From Fretibacterium sp. (GTDB lineage Bacteria > Synergistota > Synergistia > Synergistales > Aminobacteriaceae), in assembly GCA_024695065.1 (NCBI GenBank), contig JAILIX010000099.1, forward strand, positions 1-64,000: a DNA stretch of 64,000 nt. Reading direction: 5' to 3'. Shown piece by piece: positions 26,171 to 33,880 of this stretch (position 1 is its first letter; each line of letters opens with the position of its first letter). The position numbers and the translations under genes are program-made. Below the pieces are notes generated by a model. It searched no databases, had not been told where the DNA came from, and saw only the letters and a list, made by a program, of their open reading frames with translations.

Positions 26171-27486
26171 TGACCGGGGAGCTGATGAGTGTTGAAAATT
26201 TTGCCACCCTTGTCCTGCTGGGAAGCTTCTTCGCCATGATTCTGCTGCGTTTCCCCATCGCCTACGCCGTGGGGCTCTCCACCGTGTTCTGTCTGCTGGC
26301 TCAGGGTCAGGCCCTTGTCACCATGCCCCAGCAGATGGTGAAGGGAATCTGGTCCTTCAGCCTCATGGCTGTGCCTTTCTTCATCACCATGGGCGTCCTC
26401 ATGGGGACAGGCGGCATTTCAGATAAGCTGATTGCCCTTGCCAACTCCCTGGTGGGCTGGATGCGCGGCGGGCTGGCGATGGTGAACATCGTGGCGTCGT
26501 ACTTCTTCGGCGGCATCTCCGGATCCGCTTCGGCAGACACGGCTTCACTGGGGTCCATCCTCATCCCCATGATGGTGGATCAGGGCTACGATGCGGACTT
26601 CTCCACAGCCGTCACCATCACATCGTCCTGCGAAGGGCTGCTGGTGCCGCCCAGCCACAACATGGTCATCTACGCGACAACGGCGGGCGGGGTGTCCGTC
26701 GGGGCGCTGTTCATGGCGGGCTACCTGCCCGGCGCACTGCTGGCCATCTCGCTGATGGTGGGGTCCTATATCATTTCCGTCAAGCGCAACTATCCCAAGG
26801 GCGAGCCCTTCAGCCTGCTCAACTTCTTCAGGCAGCTTGCAAAATCCTTCTGGGCTCTGGCAGCGGTGCTGATTGTCGTTGTGGGCGTGGTGGGCGGCGT
26901 GTTCACGGCCACGGAGTCCGCAGCCATCGCGGTGGTGTACTCCCTGTTCGTGTCCGTGTTCATCTACCGGGGACTGAACTGGCGCGGCGTGTGGAGGGCG
27001 CTGGATACCTGCGTCGAGACGCTGGCGATTGTACTTATCCTGATTGCCACCTCAGCGGCTTTCGGCTACTGTCTGACCACGCTTCACGTGCCGGCAAAGG
27101 CGGCTGCGCTCATCACGACCGTGTCGCAGAACCCCGTTGTTGTGGCTCTGCTGCTGAACCTCATTCTTCTGGTGCTTGGCTGCATCATGGACATGGCGCC
27201 GATTATCCTTATCGCAACGCCCATCCTTCTGCCCGTGGCACAGTCTATCGGCATCACCACCGTGCAGTTCGGCATCATGGTCATCCTGAACTGCGGGATT
27301 GGCCTTCTGACGCCGCCGGTGGGCGCAGTGCTGTTCATCGGGTCGGCGGTGGCGAAGCTGCCCATGGAAAAGGTGGTCAAGGCGACGCTGCCCTTCTATC
27401 TGTGCATGCTGATTACGCTGATGCTGCTGACCTTTGTGCCGGCAATCAGCCTGTGGCTGCCGGCGATGTTCGGCTACGCGATGTAG
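26167..27486 (+). CDS. dctM: TRAP transporter large permease DctM (system 1)
   Basis: 439 residues, about 12 membrane helices. Signatures include FGGISGSASADTASLGSILIPMM and LLTPPVGAVLFIGSAVAKLP, the two sodium- and substrate-site loops of DctM. It forms the elevator-type transport core with DctQ and accepts substrate from DctP. Length and motifs are normal. A zinc-ribbon membrane gene follows after 21 bp in the same operon. Confidence 0.94.
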   Translation: MMTGELMSVENFATLVLLGSFFAMILLRFPIAYAVGLSTVFCLLAQGQALVTMPQQMVKGIWSFSLMAVPFFITMGVLMGTGGISDKLIALANSLVGWMRGGLAMVNIVASYFFGGISGSASADTASLGSILIPMMVDQGYDADFSTAVTITSSCEGLLVPPSHNMVIYATTAGGVSVGALFMAGYLPGALLAISLMVGSYIISVKRNYPKGEPFSLLNFFRQLAKSFWALAAVLIVVVGVVGGVFTATESAAIAVVYSLFVSVFIYRGLNWRGVWRALDTCVETLAIVLILIATSAAFGYCLTTLHVPAKAAALITTVSQNPVVVALLLNLILLVLGCIMDMAPIILIATPILLPVAQSIGITTVQFGIMVILNCGIGLLTPPVGAVLFIGSAVAKLPMEKVVKATLPFYLCMLITLMLLTFVPAISLWLPAMFGYAM

Positions 27487-27507
27487 CCCCGCAAGGAGGA
27501 ATCGTTC

Positions 27508-28110
27508 ATGAAGTGCGCAACCTGCGGGGCCCCGATTGAGGCTGGGATGGAGAAGTGCCCCTACTGCGGCTCAACCACGAGTTACGGAGAGACGCTTCTG
27601 GAGGAGAAGATCCGCCGGAAAGAGAACGCGGAACGGCAGAAGCGGATTGAGAATCTTCCCAGGATGAAGTTCGTCTCCGGCGCGTTCATTCCGCTTCTCT
27701 ATTTCTTCACGCTATGCTGGTACGCGCCCATCTGGTATGGACTGAGGATGCGCTCGCTGAACGCGCTGAACCCGCCCCACGCTCTGCCCGCGTGGGCCGT
27801 GGGGCTGTACAATCTGACGTGGCTGGCCATCATCATCCTCTCCGGCTGGGAGGAACAGTTTGGGCTTACCCCGGAGCAGGGGAAATTTATCTTGAATTCC
27901 CTGCTGGGGGTGGCGACGGCACTCTCCATGTGGCTGGCCCTCCTGACCCGGAGCATCCTTCAGAGCTACGCGGCAAAGTTTCTGGAGGGCAACATCGCGG
28001 TCCACACGGTCGCCCCGTCGAACGTCCTCCTTCTCCTTTTCGGGCCCATGTACCTTCAGTACCAGATCAACAATATGATTTCAATGGAGCTCCTGGCCCC
28101 GCAGATATAA
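27508..28110 (+). CDS. Zinc-ribbon membrane protein of unknown function
   Basis: 200 residues, ATG behind AAGGAGGAA. The N-terminus is a zinc ribbon (CATC, 17 residues, CPYC), followed by a charged helix (EEKIRRKENAERQKRIE) and then three or four hydrophobic segments (about 53-78, 92-115, 126-155, 170-195). It is cotranscribed with the TRAP genes. I recognise no specific family beyond the zinc ribbon; a role in regulating or assembling the transporter is possible but unproven. Confidence 0.65.
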   Translation: MKCATCGAPIEAGMEKCPYCGSTTSYGETLLEEKIRRKENAERQKRIENLPRMKFVSGAFIPLLYFFTLCWYAPIWYGLRMRSLNALNPPHALPAWAVGLYNLTWLAIIILSGWEEQFGLTPEQGKFILNSLLGVATALSMWLALLTRSILQSYAAKFLEGNIAVHTVAPSNVLLLLFGPMYLQYQINNMISMELLAPQI

Positions 28111-28132
28111 CGAAAGTTATAAGGGAAAGGAA

Positions 28133-28160
28133 AAAAGCGGCCCTTTTTCAGGGCCGCTTT
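28133..28160. terminator. Bidirectional terminator containing the nagB stop codon
   Basis: AAAGCGGCCCT (28134-28144) and AGGGCCGCTTT (28150-28160) form a perfect stem with T/A runs on both sides. The nagB stop codon (28148-28150) lies in the loop, so the hairpin ends both the TRAP operon and the PTS operon. Confidence 0.9.
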
Positions 28161-28891
28161 GCTTTTGAGTACGCCGCCTCATCCGCAACCAGCGTCACAT
28201 CATCGTGGAGCTGCAGAATCGACCCCGGCACTTCCGGCGTCACGGGCCCGAAAAAGACCTTCTGAACGGCGTCCGCCTTATCCTCGCCGGAAACCGCCAC
28301 AAGGATCTTCCGTGCCCGGAGAATGGAGCGGATGCCCATCGTATAGGCCTGTGTGGGCATCGTTTCCCCCCCGGTCTCAAAGAAACGGTGGTTGGCCTCC
28401 AGCGTGCTGGCCGTGAGATCCACGCAGTGAACGTCCTTTTCAAAGACGCCTCCCGGTTCGTTGAACCCGATATGGCCGTTCCGCCCCAGCCCCAGGAGCT
28501 GCAGATCCGGCGCGCCGAGGGAGGCAAGCAGCGCATTATAGGCCCGGCAGGCCTCCCCGCTGTCCGCAATGCGCCCGTCGGGCATGTGGGTGTTCTCGCT
28601 CTTCAGGTTCACACGGTCAAAGAGATGACTGCGCATATAATGAATATAGCTCTGTCCGCTCTCAGCCCCCAGCCCCTTGTATTCGTCCAGATTCACCGTC
28701 ACAACCTCCGAGAAGTCCAAATCCCCCTTCTCGTACCACTCCACAAGCTGATCATAGATGCCGATGGGGGTGGAACCCGTCGCCAGTCCCAGTATGCAGT
28801 CCGGTTTCAGAATAATCTGAGCGGAAATAATATTGGCTGCGCGGCGGCTCATCTCCGCGTAATCCTTCGTGACATAAATTCTCATATTCAT
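28148..28891 (-). CDS. nagB: Glucosamine-6-phosphate deaminase
   Basis: 247 residues. NagB converts glucosamine 6-phosphate to fructose 6-phosphate and ammonia. Landmarks: LGLATGSTPIGIYDQL (phosphate loop), VTVNLDEYKGL (catalytic Asp), LLGLGRNGHIGFNEPG (catalytic His) and the YTMGIRSIL region. It is the last gene of the GlcNAc phosphotransferase operon, six bases after ptsI. The E. coli allosteric extension is absent, as in most short NagB proteins. No nagA is present nearby. Confidence 0.95.
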   Translation of the reverse strand: MNMRIYVTKDYAEMSRRAANIISAQIILKPDCILGLATGSTPIGIYDQLVEWYEKGDLDFSEVVTVNLDEYKGLGAESGQSYIHYMRSHLFDRVNLKSENTHMPDGRIADSGEACRAYNALLASLGAPDLQLLGLGRNGHIGFNEPGGVFEKDVHCVDLTASTLEANHRFFETGGETMPTQAYTMGIRSILRARKILVAVSGEDKADAVQKVFFGPVTPEVPGSILQLHDDVTLVADEAAYSKAKRP

Positions 28892-28897
28892 CAGGAC

Positions 28898-30553
28898 CTA
28901 TTCCTCCTGTATCAGAGCCTGCCCCACGGGCCTGGAGAGGTCGAGGCTCCGTATAATCCTTCGGAGAGGCAGGACGCTCCCGGGGTTGACAGAGAGCTCG
29001 TCCACGCCCATCCTGAGGAACGTCTCCGTCAGAGACGTGTCCGCCCCCAGCTCGCCGCAGATGCCCACCCAGATGTTGTGCCTGCGGGCAGCCTCGACGG
29101 TCATGCGGATCAGCCGCAGCACCGCCGGGTGGTGAGGGTCGGAGAAGGGCTCCAGCTTCGCGTTCTGCCGGTCGATGGCGCAGGTGTACTGAGTCAGGTC
29201 GTTCGTGCCCAGGGAGAAGAAGTCCACTTCCTCCGCCAGCTCATCCGCACACAGCGCCGCGGCGGGCGTCTCAATCATAATCCCCACCTCAAAGGGACTG
29301 ATCTTAACCCCATCGCCCTCCAGCTCGCGCCGGCACTCCTCCAGAATTTCCCTGCATTCCCGCACCTCCCGGAGGCTGATGATCATGGGAAACATGATGC
29401 CCAGTCTGCCGAAGGCCGAGGCGCGCAGAAGCGCACGAAGCTGCCTCCTGAAGAAATCCCTCCGGGTCAGGCAGATGCGGATGGCCCGGTAACCCAGCGC
29501 GGGGTTCTCCTCCCTGTCCAGATTCATGTAGCCGATGGTCTTGTCCGCCCCGATATCACAGGTGCGGATGATGACCTGCCTGGGAGCCAGGGTCTTCAGA
29601 ACGCGCTTATAGGCCTCGAACTGCTGGTCTTCCGTGGGGTCCGTCCGGCTGTTGAGGTAGACGAACTCCGAGCGGAAGAGCCCTACACCCTCCGCGTCGT
29701 TTGCCAGCACCGCGTCCACGTCGTCCGGTCCCCCGATATTGGCGAAGACCCTGACACTGCGGCCGTCCATCGTGGTGCTGGAGGCGCCCATGAGCTGCCG
29801 GAGCAGGGCCTCCTTCTCCAGGTCCCTGCTCCGCCGCCCGGTGAAGGACTCAACGAGGTCCTGCGTCGGCTCAATGTACAGGCAGGCGTTGTATCCATCC
29901 AGAATGGCAAACTTTCCATCCCAGTCCTCCGAGATGTCCCTGCACTGAATGAGGGCCGGCAGGTTCATGCTCCGGGCCAGAATCGCCGTGTGGCTGCTGG
30001 CGCTGCCCTCCCTCGTGACAAACCCCAGCAGAAGGGACTTATCCAGCTTCACCGTCTCCGAGGGCGTGAGGTCCTCCGCCACAAGGATGAAGGGCTCCGT
30101 CCCCTGCTCATTGTCCGTATCCCTGCCCAGCAGAACGTCCAGCATCGCGTTCTTCAGGTCAACCACGTCGGCGCTGCGGGCCTGAAAATAAGGGTCCTCC
30201 ATGTCGCGGAACATCTGCGCCGCGTTGTCGAAAGCCTCCTGCACCGCGTACCCGGCCCTGTGCCGCTGCTTCAGAATAATCTCAGTGCAGGCTTCGACCA
30301 AATCCTCGTCGTCCAGCATCAGTTCATGGGCCTCAAAGATAGCCGCGCTTTCCTCGCCCGCACTCTGCCGCGCCCTCTCGTAAAGGACGCGCTGCTGTTC
30401 CTGAACCCGGATCCGCGCCTGCTCAAACCGGGCCAGTTCCGCTGCTGTGTCCTCCGTCAGCGAATCGTCAATGTCACAGACAGAAGCGCGGCAGATGCGT
30501 ATCCTGCCTATCGCAATTCCCTCTGCGGCCTTTATCCCGCCAGCCGTTCTCAT
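28898..30553 (-). CDS. ptsI: PTS enzyme I
   Basis: 551 residues, slightly shorter than the usual 570. Phosphoenolpyruvate-protein phosphotransferase. The active-site histidine is in GSASSHTAILARSMNLPA near residue 190. The PEP-binding barrel shows GLFRSEFVYL, GYRAIRICL and FFSLGTNDLTQY, and the C-terminal cysteine region reads VGICGELGAD. ATG 30553 was chosen over the longer frame because it aligns with the family start (GIKAAEGIAIG). It phosphorylates the HPr encoded 15 bp upstream. Having general PTS proteins in the sugar operon suggests this may be the organism's main or only PTS. Confidence 0.95.
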   Translation of the reverse strand: MRTAGGIKAAEGIAIGRIRICRASVCDIDDSLTEDTAAELARFEQARIRVQEQQRVLYERARQSAGEESAAIFEAHELMLDDEDLVEACTEIILKQRHRAGYAVQEAFDNAAQMFRDMEDPYFQARSADVVDLKNAMLDVLLGRDTDNEQGTEPFILVAEDLTPSETVKLDKSLLLGFVTREGSASSHTAILARSMNLPALIQCRDISEDWDGKFAILDGYNACLYIEPTQDLVESFTGRRSRDLEKEALLRQLMGASSTTMDGRSVRVFANIGGPDDVDAVLANDAEGVGLFRSEFVYLNSRTDPTEDQQFEAYKRVLKTLAPRQVIIRTCDIGADKTIGYMNLDREENPALGYRAIRICLTRRDFFRRQLRALLRASAFGRLGIMFPMIISLREVRECREILEECRRELEGDGVKISPFEVGIMIETPAAALCADELAEEVDFFSLGTNDLTQYTCAIDRQNAKLEPFSDPHHPAVLRLIRMTVEAARRHNIWVGICGELGADTSLTETFLRMGVDELSVNPGSVLPLRRIIRSLDLSRPVGQALIQEE

Positions 30554-30567
30554 GCTCCAGGCGTCCT

Positions 30568-30825
30568 TTACAGGTTCTCTTTCAGGAACTTCTCGACGGC
30601 AGACGCGCACGCCTCCTCGTCATCGCCCTCAACCTGCACGGTGACCGTGTCCCCCTGTTTGATGCCCATGCCCATGAGCTTCATCAGGGCCCCGACCCTG
30701 GCGCTCCTGCCGTCCCTGATAAAGGTGGTTGTGCTGCTGAACTTTTTGGCCTCCCTGCCGAGAAGCCCCGCAGGGCGCGCGTGAAGCCCCAGTGGATCTG
30801 TGATGGTGTAAGTAAATTCCTTCAT
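30568..30825 (-). CDS. ptsH: Phosphocarrier HPr with Ala at the regulatory Ser46 position
   Basis: 85 residues. The phosphorylated histidine is His15 in GLHARPA. In Gram-positive HPr the regulatory serine 46 lies in KSIMGVMSLGI; here the aligned segment is GALMKLMGMGI, with alanine 46. So it can relay phosphate from enzyme I to EIIA but should not be a substrate of HPr kinase. This fits a lineage without CcpA-type catabolite control through HPr-Ser-P. Confidence 0.95.
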   Translation of the reverse strand: MKEFTYTITDPLGLHARPAGLLGREAKKFSSTTTFIRDGRSARVGALMKLMGMGIKQGDTVTVQVEGDDEEACASAVEKFLKENL

Positions 30826-30868
30826 GACGGTATCTCCCTTTTGCTCACTCTGTCAGGAGGAAGCAAGG

Positions 30869-31348
30869 CTAAAGGATCCCCTCGCCGAACTTCACTCCGT
30901 CGTAATCGCCGCTGTTGGTCAGCAGAACGGCCACTGTCTCCGGGTGTCCGGCCGCCTTTATCTTGCCTCGGTCGAAGGTCATGATTTTCTGCCCCATCTT
31001 CACTCTGTCGCCCTCCCGGACAAGGGGCTCAAAGCCGTCGCCTTTCATCGCCACGGTGTCCATGCCCACATGGATCAGCAAATCCATGCCGCCGGGCCCG
31101 GCAATGCCGATGGCGTGCCGGCTGTCCGCCACAAAAGAGACCTCACCGTCAAAGGGGGCATAGATCACATTGTCCTCCGGCTCAATGCCCACCCCCTGCC
31201 CCAGCGTGCCGGCGGCAAAAACGGGGTCGCCAATCTCCGTGTAGGGGATAACCTTGCCCAAAACGGGCTGGCCCACCTTCCCGGCGGAACAGAGGATGAC
31301 CGGGGTCATCACCATCTCCTCCACACATTTTCGATAATCCAGCGCCAT
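30869..31348 (-). CDS. PTS glucose/GlcNAc-type EIIA
   Basis: 159 residues, EIIA-Glc superfamily (Crr-like). The active-site histidine is in MDLLIHVGMDTV near 91, with the supporting histidine in SRHAIGI. It takes phosphate from HPr and passes it to the EIIB domain of the EIICB gene upstream, which lacks its own EIIA. The ORF extends to 31429, but ATG 31348 aligns with family starts and has AGGGGGA upstream. Confidence 0.93.
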   Translation of the reverse strand: MALDYRKCVEEMVMTPVILCSAGKVGQPVLGKVIPYTEIGDPVFAAGTLGQGVGIEPEDNVIYAPFDGEVSFVADSRHAIGIAGPGGMDLLIHVGMDTVAMKGDGFEPLVREGDRVKMGQKIMTFDRGKIKAAGHPETVAVLLTNSGDYDGVKFGEGIL

Positions 31349-31364
31349 GAGGATCCCCCTTTTT

Positions 31365-32225
31365 TTACATAAGATCAAGTTCCGCAAAGGCCCGGAACAG
31401 GCCGTTTTCATCGACGGGCGGACACACAAGGTCCGCCATCTTCTTCAGGGCCCTTGCGCCGTTGCCCATACAGACGCTTGTGCCGACGGCCTGCATCATT
31501 TCCACGTCGTTCATGCTGTCACCAAAGCCAACGGTATCCTCCCGCGGGACACCAAATTTTTCACGGATTATCTCCACTCCCCGCCCCTTGTCGAACTTCC
31601 GGTTGATGAGCTCGCTGTTGATGATTCCCCCCCGCTCCTTCCATTCCTGGATGACGAAATGAAAATCCTTCTCCAGCTGAGCCATGGCCGCTTTCAGCTG
31701 TTCCAGCTTCAGGCACAGCACCACGACCTTGTAAATGGGGCTCCCGTCGTACCTGGACATGGGAAGCAGGCCCAGGTTGTCCACCAAAATCCGCCGCCAC
31801 CGCTCAATCTCGCTGTTGCCCTCCGGCTGTCCGGATTCAGCCCCCTCATTCCTCGGAGACGAGAGAAGTTCCTTCAGGTTTTCGTCGCCCCAGGCGCCGT
31901 CCTTTGCCTCAATGGTGCAGAAGACGCCGCTTCGGTGCAGGATTTTTAACGCGACATCCCGCTGTCCGTCCGTCATGGGACAGTCGAACAGAATCTGCTC
32001 ATCCCGGCCCGTCCCGACAGCCACATACCCCCCCGCACAGGAGACCATACCGTCAAAGCCATACTTCAGAAGGGGTTTCAGCATATACGGGTTGCGCCCC
32101 GTGCAGAGGAATACCTTGTTCCCTTTTTCCCGCGCTTTTTTGATCGCCGCAGCCGCACTCTCCGGAGGGTCATTCTCCCCGGGACGGGTCAGCGTCCCGT
32201 CAATATCCAGAAAAATAAGCTTCAA
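31365..32225 (-). CDS. HAD-superfamily Cof-type phosphatase
   Basis: 286 residues, TTG start behind AGAGGGGG. HAD motifs: FLDIDGTLT (nucleophile Asp), FLCTGR (motif II) and GFGDSMNDVEMM (motif IV), with a Cof-type C2 cap between. Such enzymes dephosphorylate sugar phosphates and other small phosphates. Sitting between EIICB and EIIA, it may limit toxic sugar-phosphate accumulation during GlcNAc uptake; that is inference from position. Confidence 0.9.
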   Translation of the reverse strand: MKLIFLDIDGTLTRPGENDPPESAAAAIKKAREKGNKVFLCTGRNPYMLKPLLKYGFDGMVSCAGGYVAVGTGRDEQILFDCPMTDGQRDVALKILHRSGVFCTIEAKDGAWGDENLKELLSSPRNEGAESGQPEGNSEIERWRRILVDNLGLLPMSRYDGSPIYKVVVLCLKLEQLKAAMAQLEKDFHFVIQEWKERGGIINSELINRKFDKGRGVEIIREKFGVPREDTVGFGDSMNDVEMMQAVGTSVCMGNGARALKKMADLVCPPVDENGLFRAFAELDLM

Positions 32226-32269
32226 TCCATCCCCCTCTTACCCGCCTGTATCCAGTTCACGGAATGTGA

Positions 32270-32306
32270 ATAAAAAGGCGCGGAGCAGGGGCTCCAGGGG
32301 AGCCCC
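32270..32306 (-). terminator. Hairpin between EIICB and the HAD gene, possible attenuator
   Basis: GGGGCTCC (32288-32295) pairs with GGAGCCCC (32299-32306). On the minus strand a T-run (TTTTTATT) follows about 11 bases later near 32275. It could reduce readthrough from the permease gene into the rest of the operon. Confidence 0.4.
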
Positions 32307-32337
32307 CCACTCCAGGCCTTCCTTAAAACAAGGTGAC

Positions 32338-33774
32338 TCAGATCATCTTCCTCAGTTCGTCATGGACAAACTGCACCTTTGTCCCCACCACGACCTGAAC
32401 GCTGGTCTTGGAAGGACGGAAAACCCCCGGCACACCGGCGGACCTGATTTTCTTCTCGTCCACCTGGGTGTAATCGTTGACCTCGGCGCGGATACGCGTG
32501 GCGCAATAGTCAAACTCCTTCAGATTTGCCTTTCCGCCCAGCCCCTCAAGGATGATGGCGGCCATGGCCGTGAAGTCGTCGTTCCCCAGCTTGACGTGTT
32601 TCTCCGCCTCAAAGTCATCATCCTCACGGCCCGGCGTCTTGAGGTTGAAGGCCGTGATGACGCCGCGGAACACGAAATAATAGACCACAGCAAAACCAAG
32701 ACCAATGGGGATGATGAGAAGCGGGTTGACCGCCATGGGGGCCTTGAAGCTCAGAATGTAGTCCACCATACCGGCGCTGAAGTTGAAGCCGCAGCGCACG
32801 GGCAGCCAGGCGCAAAGCGCGGCGGAAACACCCGTGAGAATCGCGTGGACAATGTAGAGCACGGGAGCCATGAACATGAAGGAGAACTCCAGCGGCTCCG
32901 TGATGCCCGTGAAGAACGACGCCAGTGCACCCGCCACCATGAGGCTCGCGACGACCTTTTTGCGCTCGGGACGGGCTGTGTGATACATCGCCAGAGCGCC
33001 CGCCACAAGGCCGAACATCATCACGGGGAAGAAGCCGGTCATGTACATTCCCGTCACGCCCAGCGTTCCCGTGCCGGCCCAGAAGTTGCCCAGGTCGTTG
33101 ATGCCCGCCGTGTCAAACCAGAAGACGGCGTTCAGCGCGTGATGAAGGCCAAAGGGAATCAGAGCGCGGTTGAGCATGGCGTAGAGCCCAGCTCCCACGG
33201 GCCCCATGCCAAGGATAGAGATGCCGAACTGAACCAGGGAGTTGTAGACCACCGGCCACACATAGTACAGCACGATGGAGGCCACAATGGAGGCCAGCGC
33301 CGTCACGATGGCGACGCAGCGCCGCCCGCTGAAGAAAGCCAGCCAGTCTGGAAGGCGGGCATTCTTGAAGCGGTTATAGCAGCCTGCTCCGAGAAGACCG
33401 GCAAAGATACCGATAAAGGCGTTCTGAATTTTGCCGAAGGCCGCCGGGACCTGGGATACCTCCACGCCGCGGTACATGGCCACCGCGCCGCTGGACAGCA
33501 GCGTCGTGATCATGAGCCAGGAGACGAGGCCCGCCAGGGCGGAGGTGCCGTCCTTGTCCGACGCCATGCCGATGGACACGCCGATGGCGAAGAGGATGGG
33601 AATCTGGTCGATGATGGCAGACGCGGCCTTGATGCAGAACGCCGCATAGAGGCTGTTGGCTCCCCAGCCCGTGGGGTCGAGCCAGTAGCCGATGCCGTAG
33701 AGAATGCCCGCCGCCGGCAGACAGGCGACCGGGAGCATTAACGACTTGCCAATACGCTGAAGGTACTTCATCAT
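32338..33774 (-). CDS. nagE: PTS N-acetylglucosamine-type EIICB permease
   Basis: 478 residues. The N-terminal EIIC domain has about 10 membrane segments with signatures LPVACLPAAGILYGIGYWLD, GLHHALNAVFWFDTAG and GITEPLEFSFMFMAP. The C-terminal EIIB domain (about 405-478) has the phosphorylated cysteine in FDYCATRIRAEV near 424. It imports and phosphorylates the sugar, taking phosphate from the separate EIIA. The GlcNAc assignment rests on motif resemblance plus nagB in the operon. Start ATGATG behind GGGAGG. Confidence 0.92.
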   Translation of the reverse strand: MMKYLQRIGKSLMLPVACLPAAGILYGIGYWLDPTGWGANSLYAAFCIKAASAIIDQIPILFAIGVSIGMASDKDGTSALAGLVSWLMITTLLSSGAVAMYRGVEVSQVPAAFGKIQNAFIGIFAGLLGAGCYNRFKNARLPDWLAFFSGRRCVAIVTALASIVASIVLYYVWPVVYNSLVQFGISILGMGPVGAGLYAMLNRALIPFGLHHALNAVFWFDTAGINDLGNFWAGTGTLGVTGMYMTGFFPVMMFGLVAGALAMYHTARPERKKVVASLMVAGALASFFTGITEPLEFSFMFMAPVLYIVHAILTGVSAALCAWLPVRCGFNFSAGMVDYILSFKAPMAVNPLLIIPIGLGFAVVYYFVFRGVITAFNLKTPGREDDDFEAEKHVKLGNDDFTAMAAIILEGLGGKANLKEFDYCATRIRAEVNDYTQVDEKKIRSAGVPGVFRPSKTSVQVVVGTKVQFVHDELRKMI

Positions 33775-33830
33775 AACGCAATTCCTCCCTATCGGATTGA
33801 ATTCAGCAGGGGGAAGCCCCCTGAAACCCT

Positions 33831-33863
33831 ACAAAGACAGGGGGCCTGTCTCGGCCCCCTGTC
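33831..33863 (-). terminator. Terminator after the dipeptide-type binding protein
   Basis: GACAGGGGGCC (33836-33846) pairs with GGCCCCCTGTC (33853-33863), followed on the minus strand by TTTGT. It separates the binding-protein transcript from the PTS operon. A second small hairpin (AGGGGG AAG CCCCCT) lies at 33808-33822. Confidence 0.75.
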
Positions 33864-33880
33864 TTGATCACTGACGGAGA

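Noticed and set aside
28205-30784. An 859-codon plus-strand open frame opposite nagB, ptsI and ptsH
   Set aside because: Shadow of a high-GC coding strand; the minus-strand products carry complete catalytic motifs.
31735-33741. A 668-codon plus-strand open frame opposite the HAD and EIICB genes
   Set aside because: It is the antisense shadow of two genes with clear motifs; its predicted product is histidine- and arginine-rich with no domain and no ribosome binding site.
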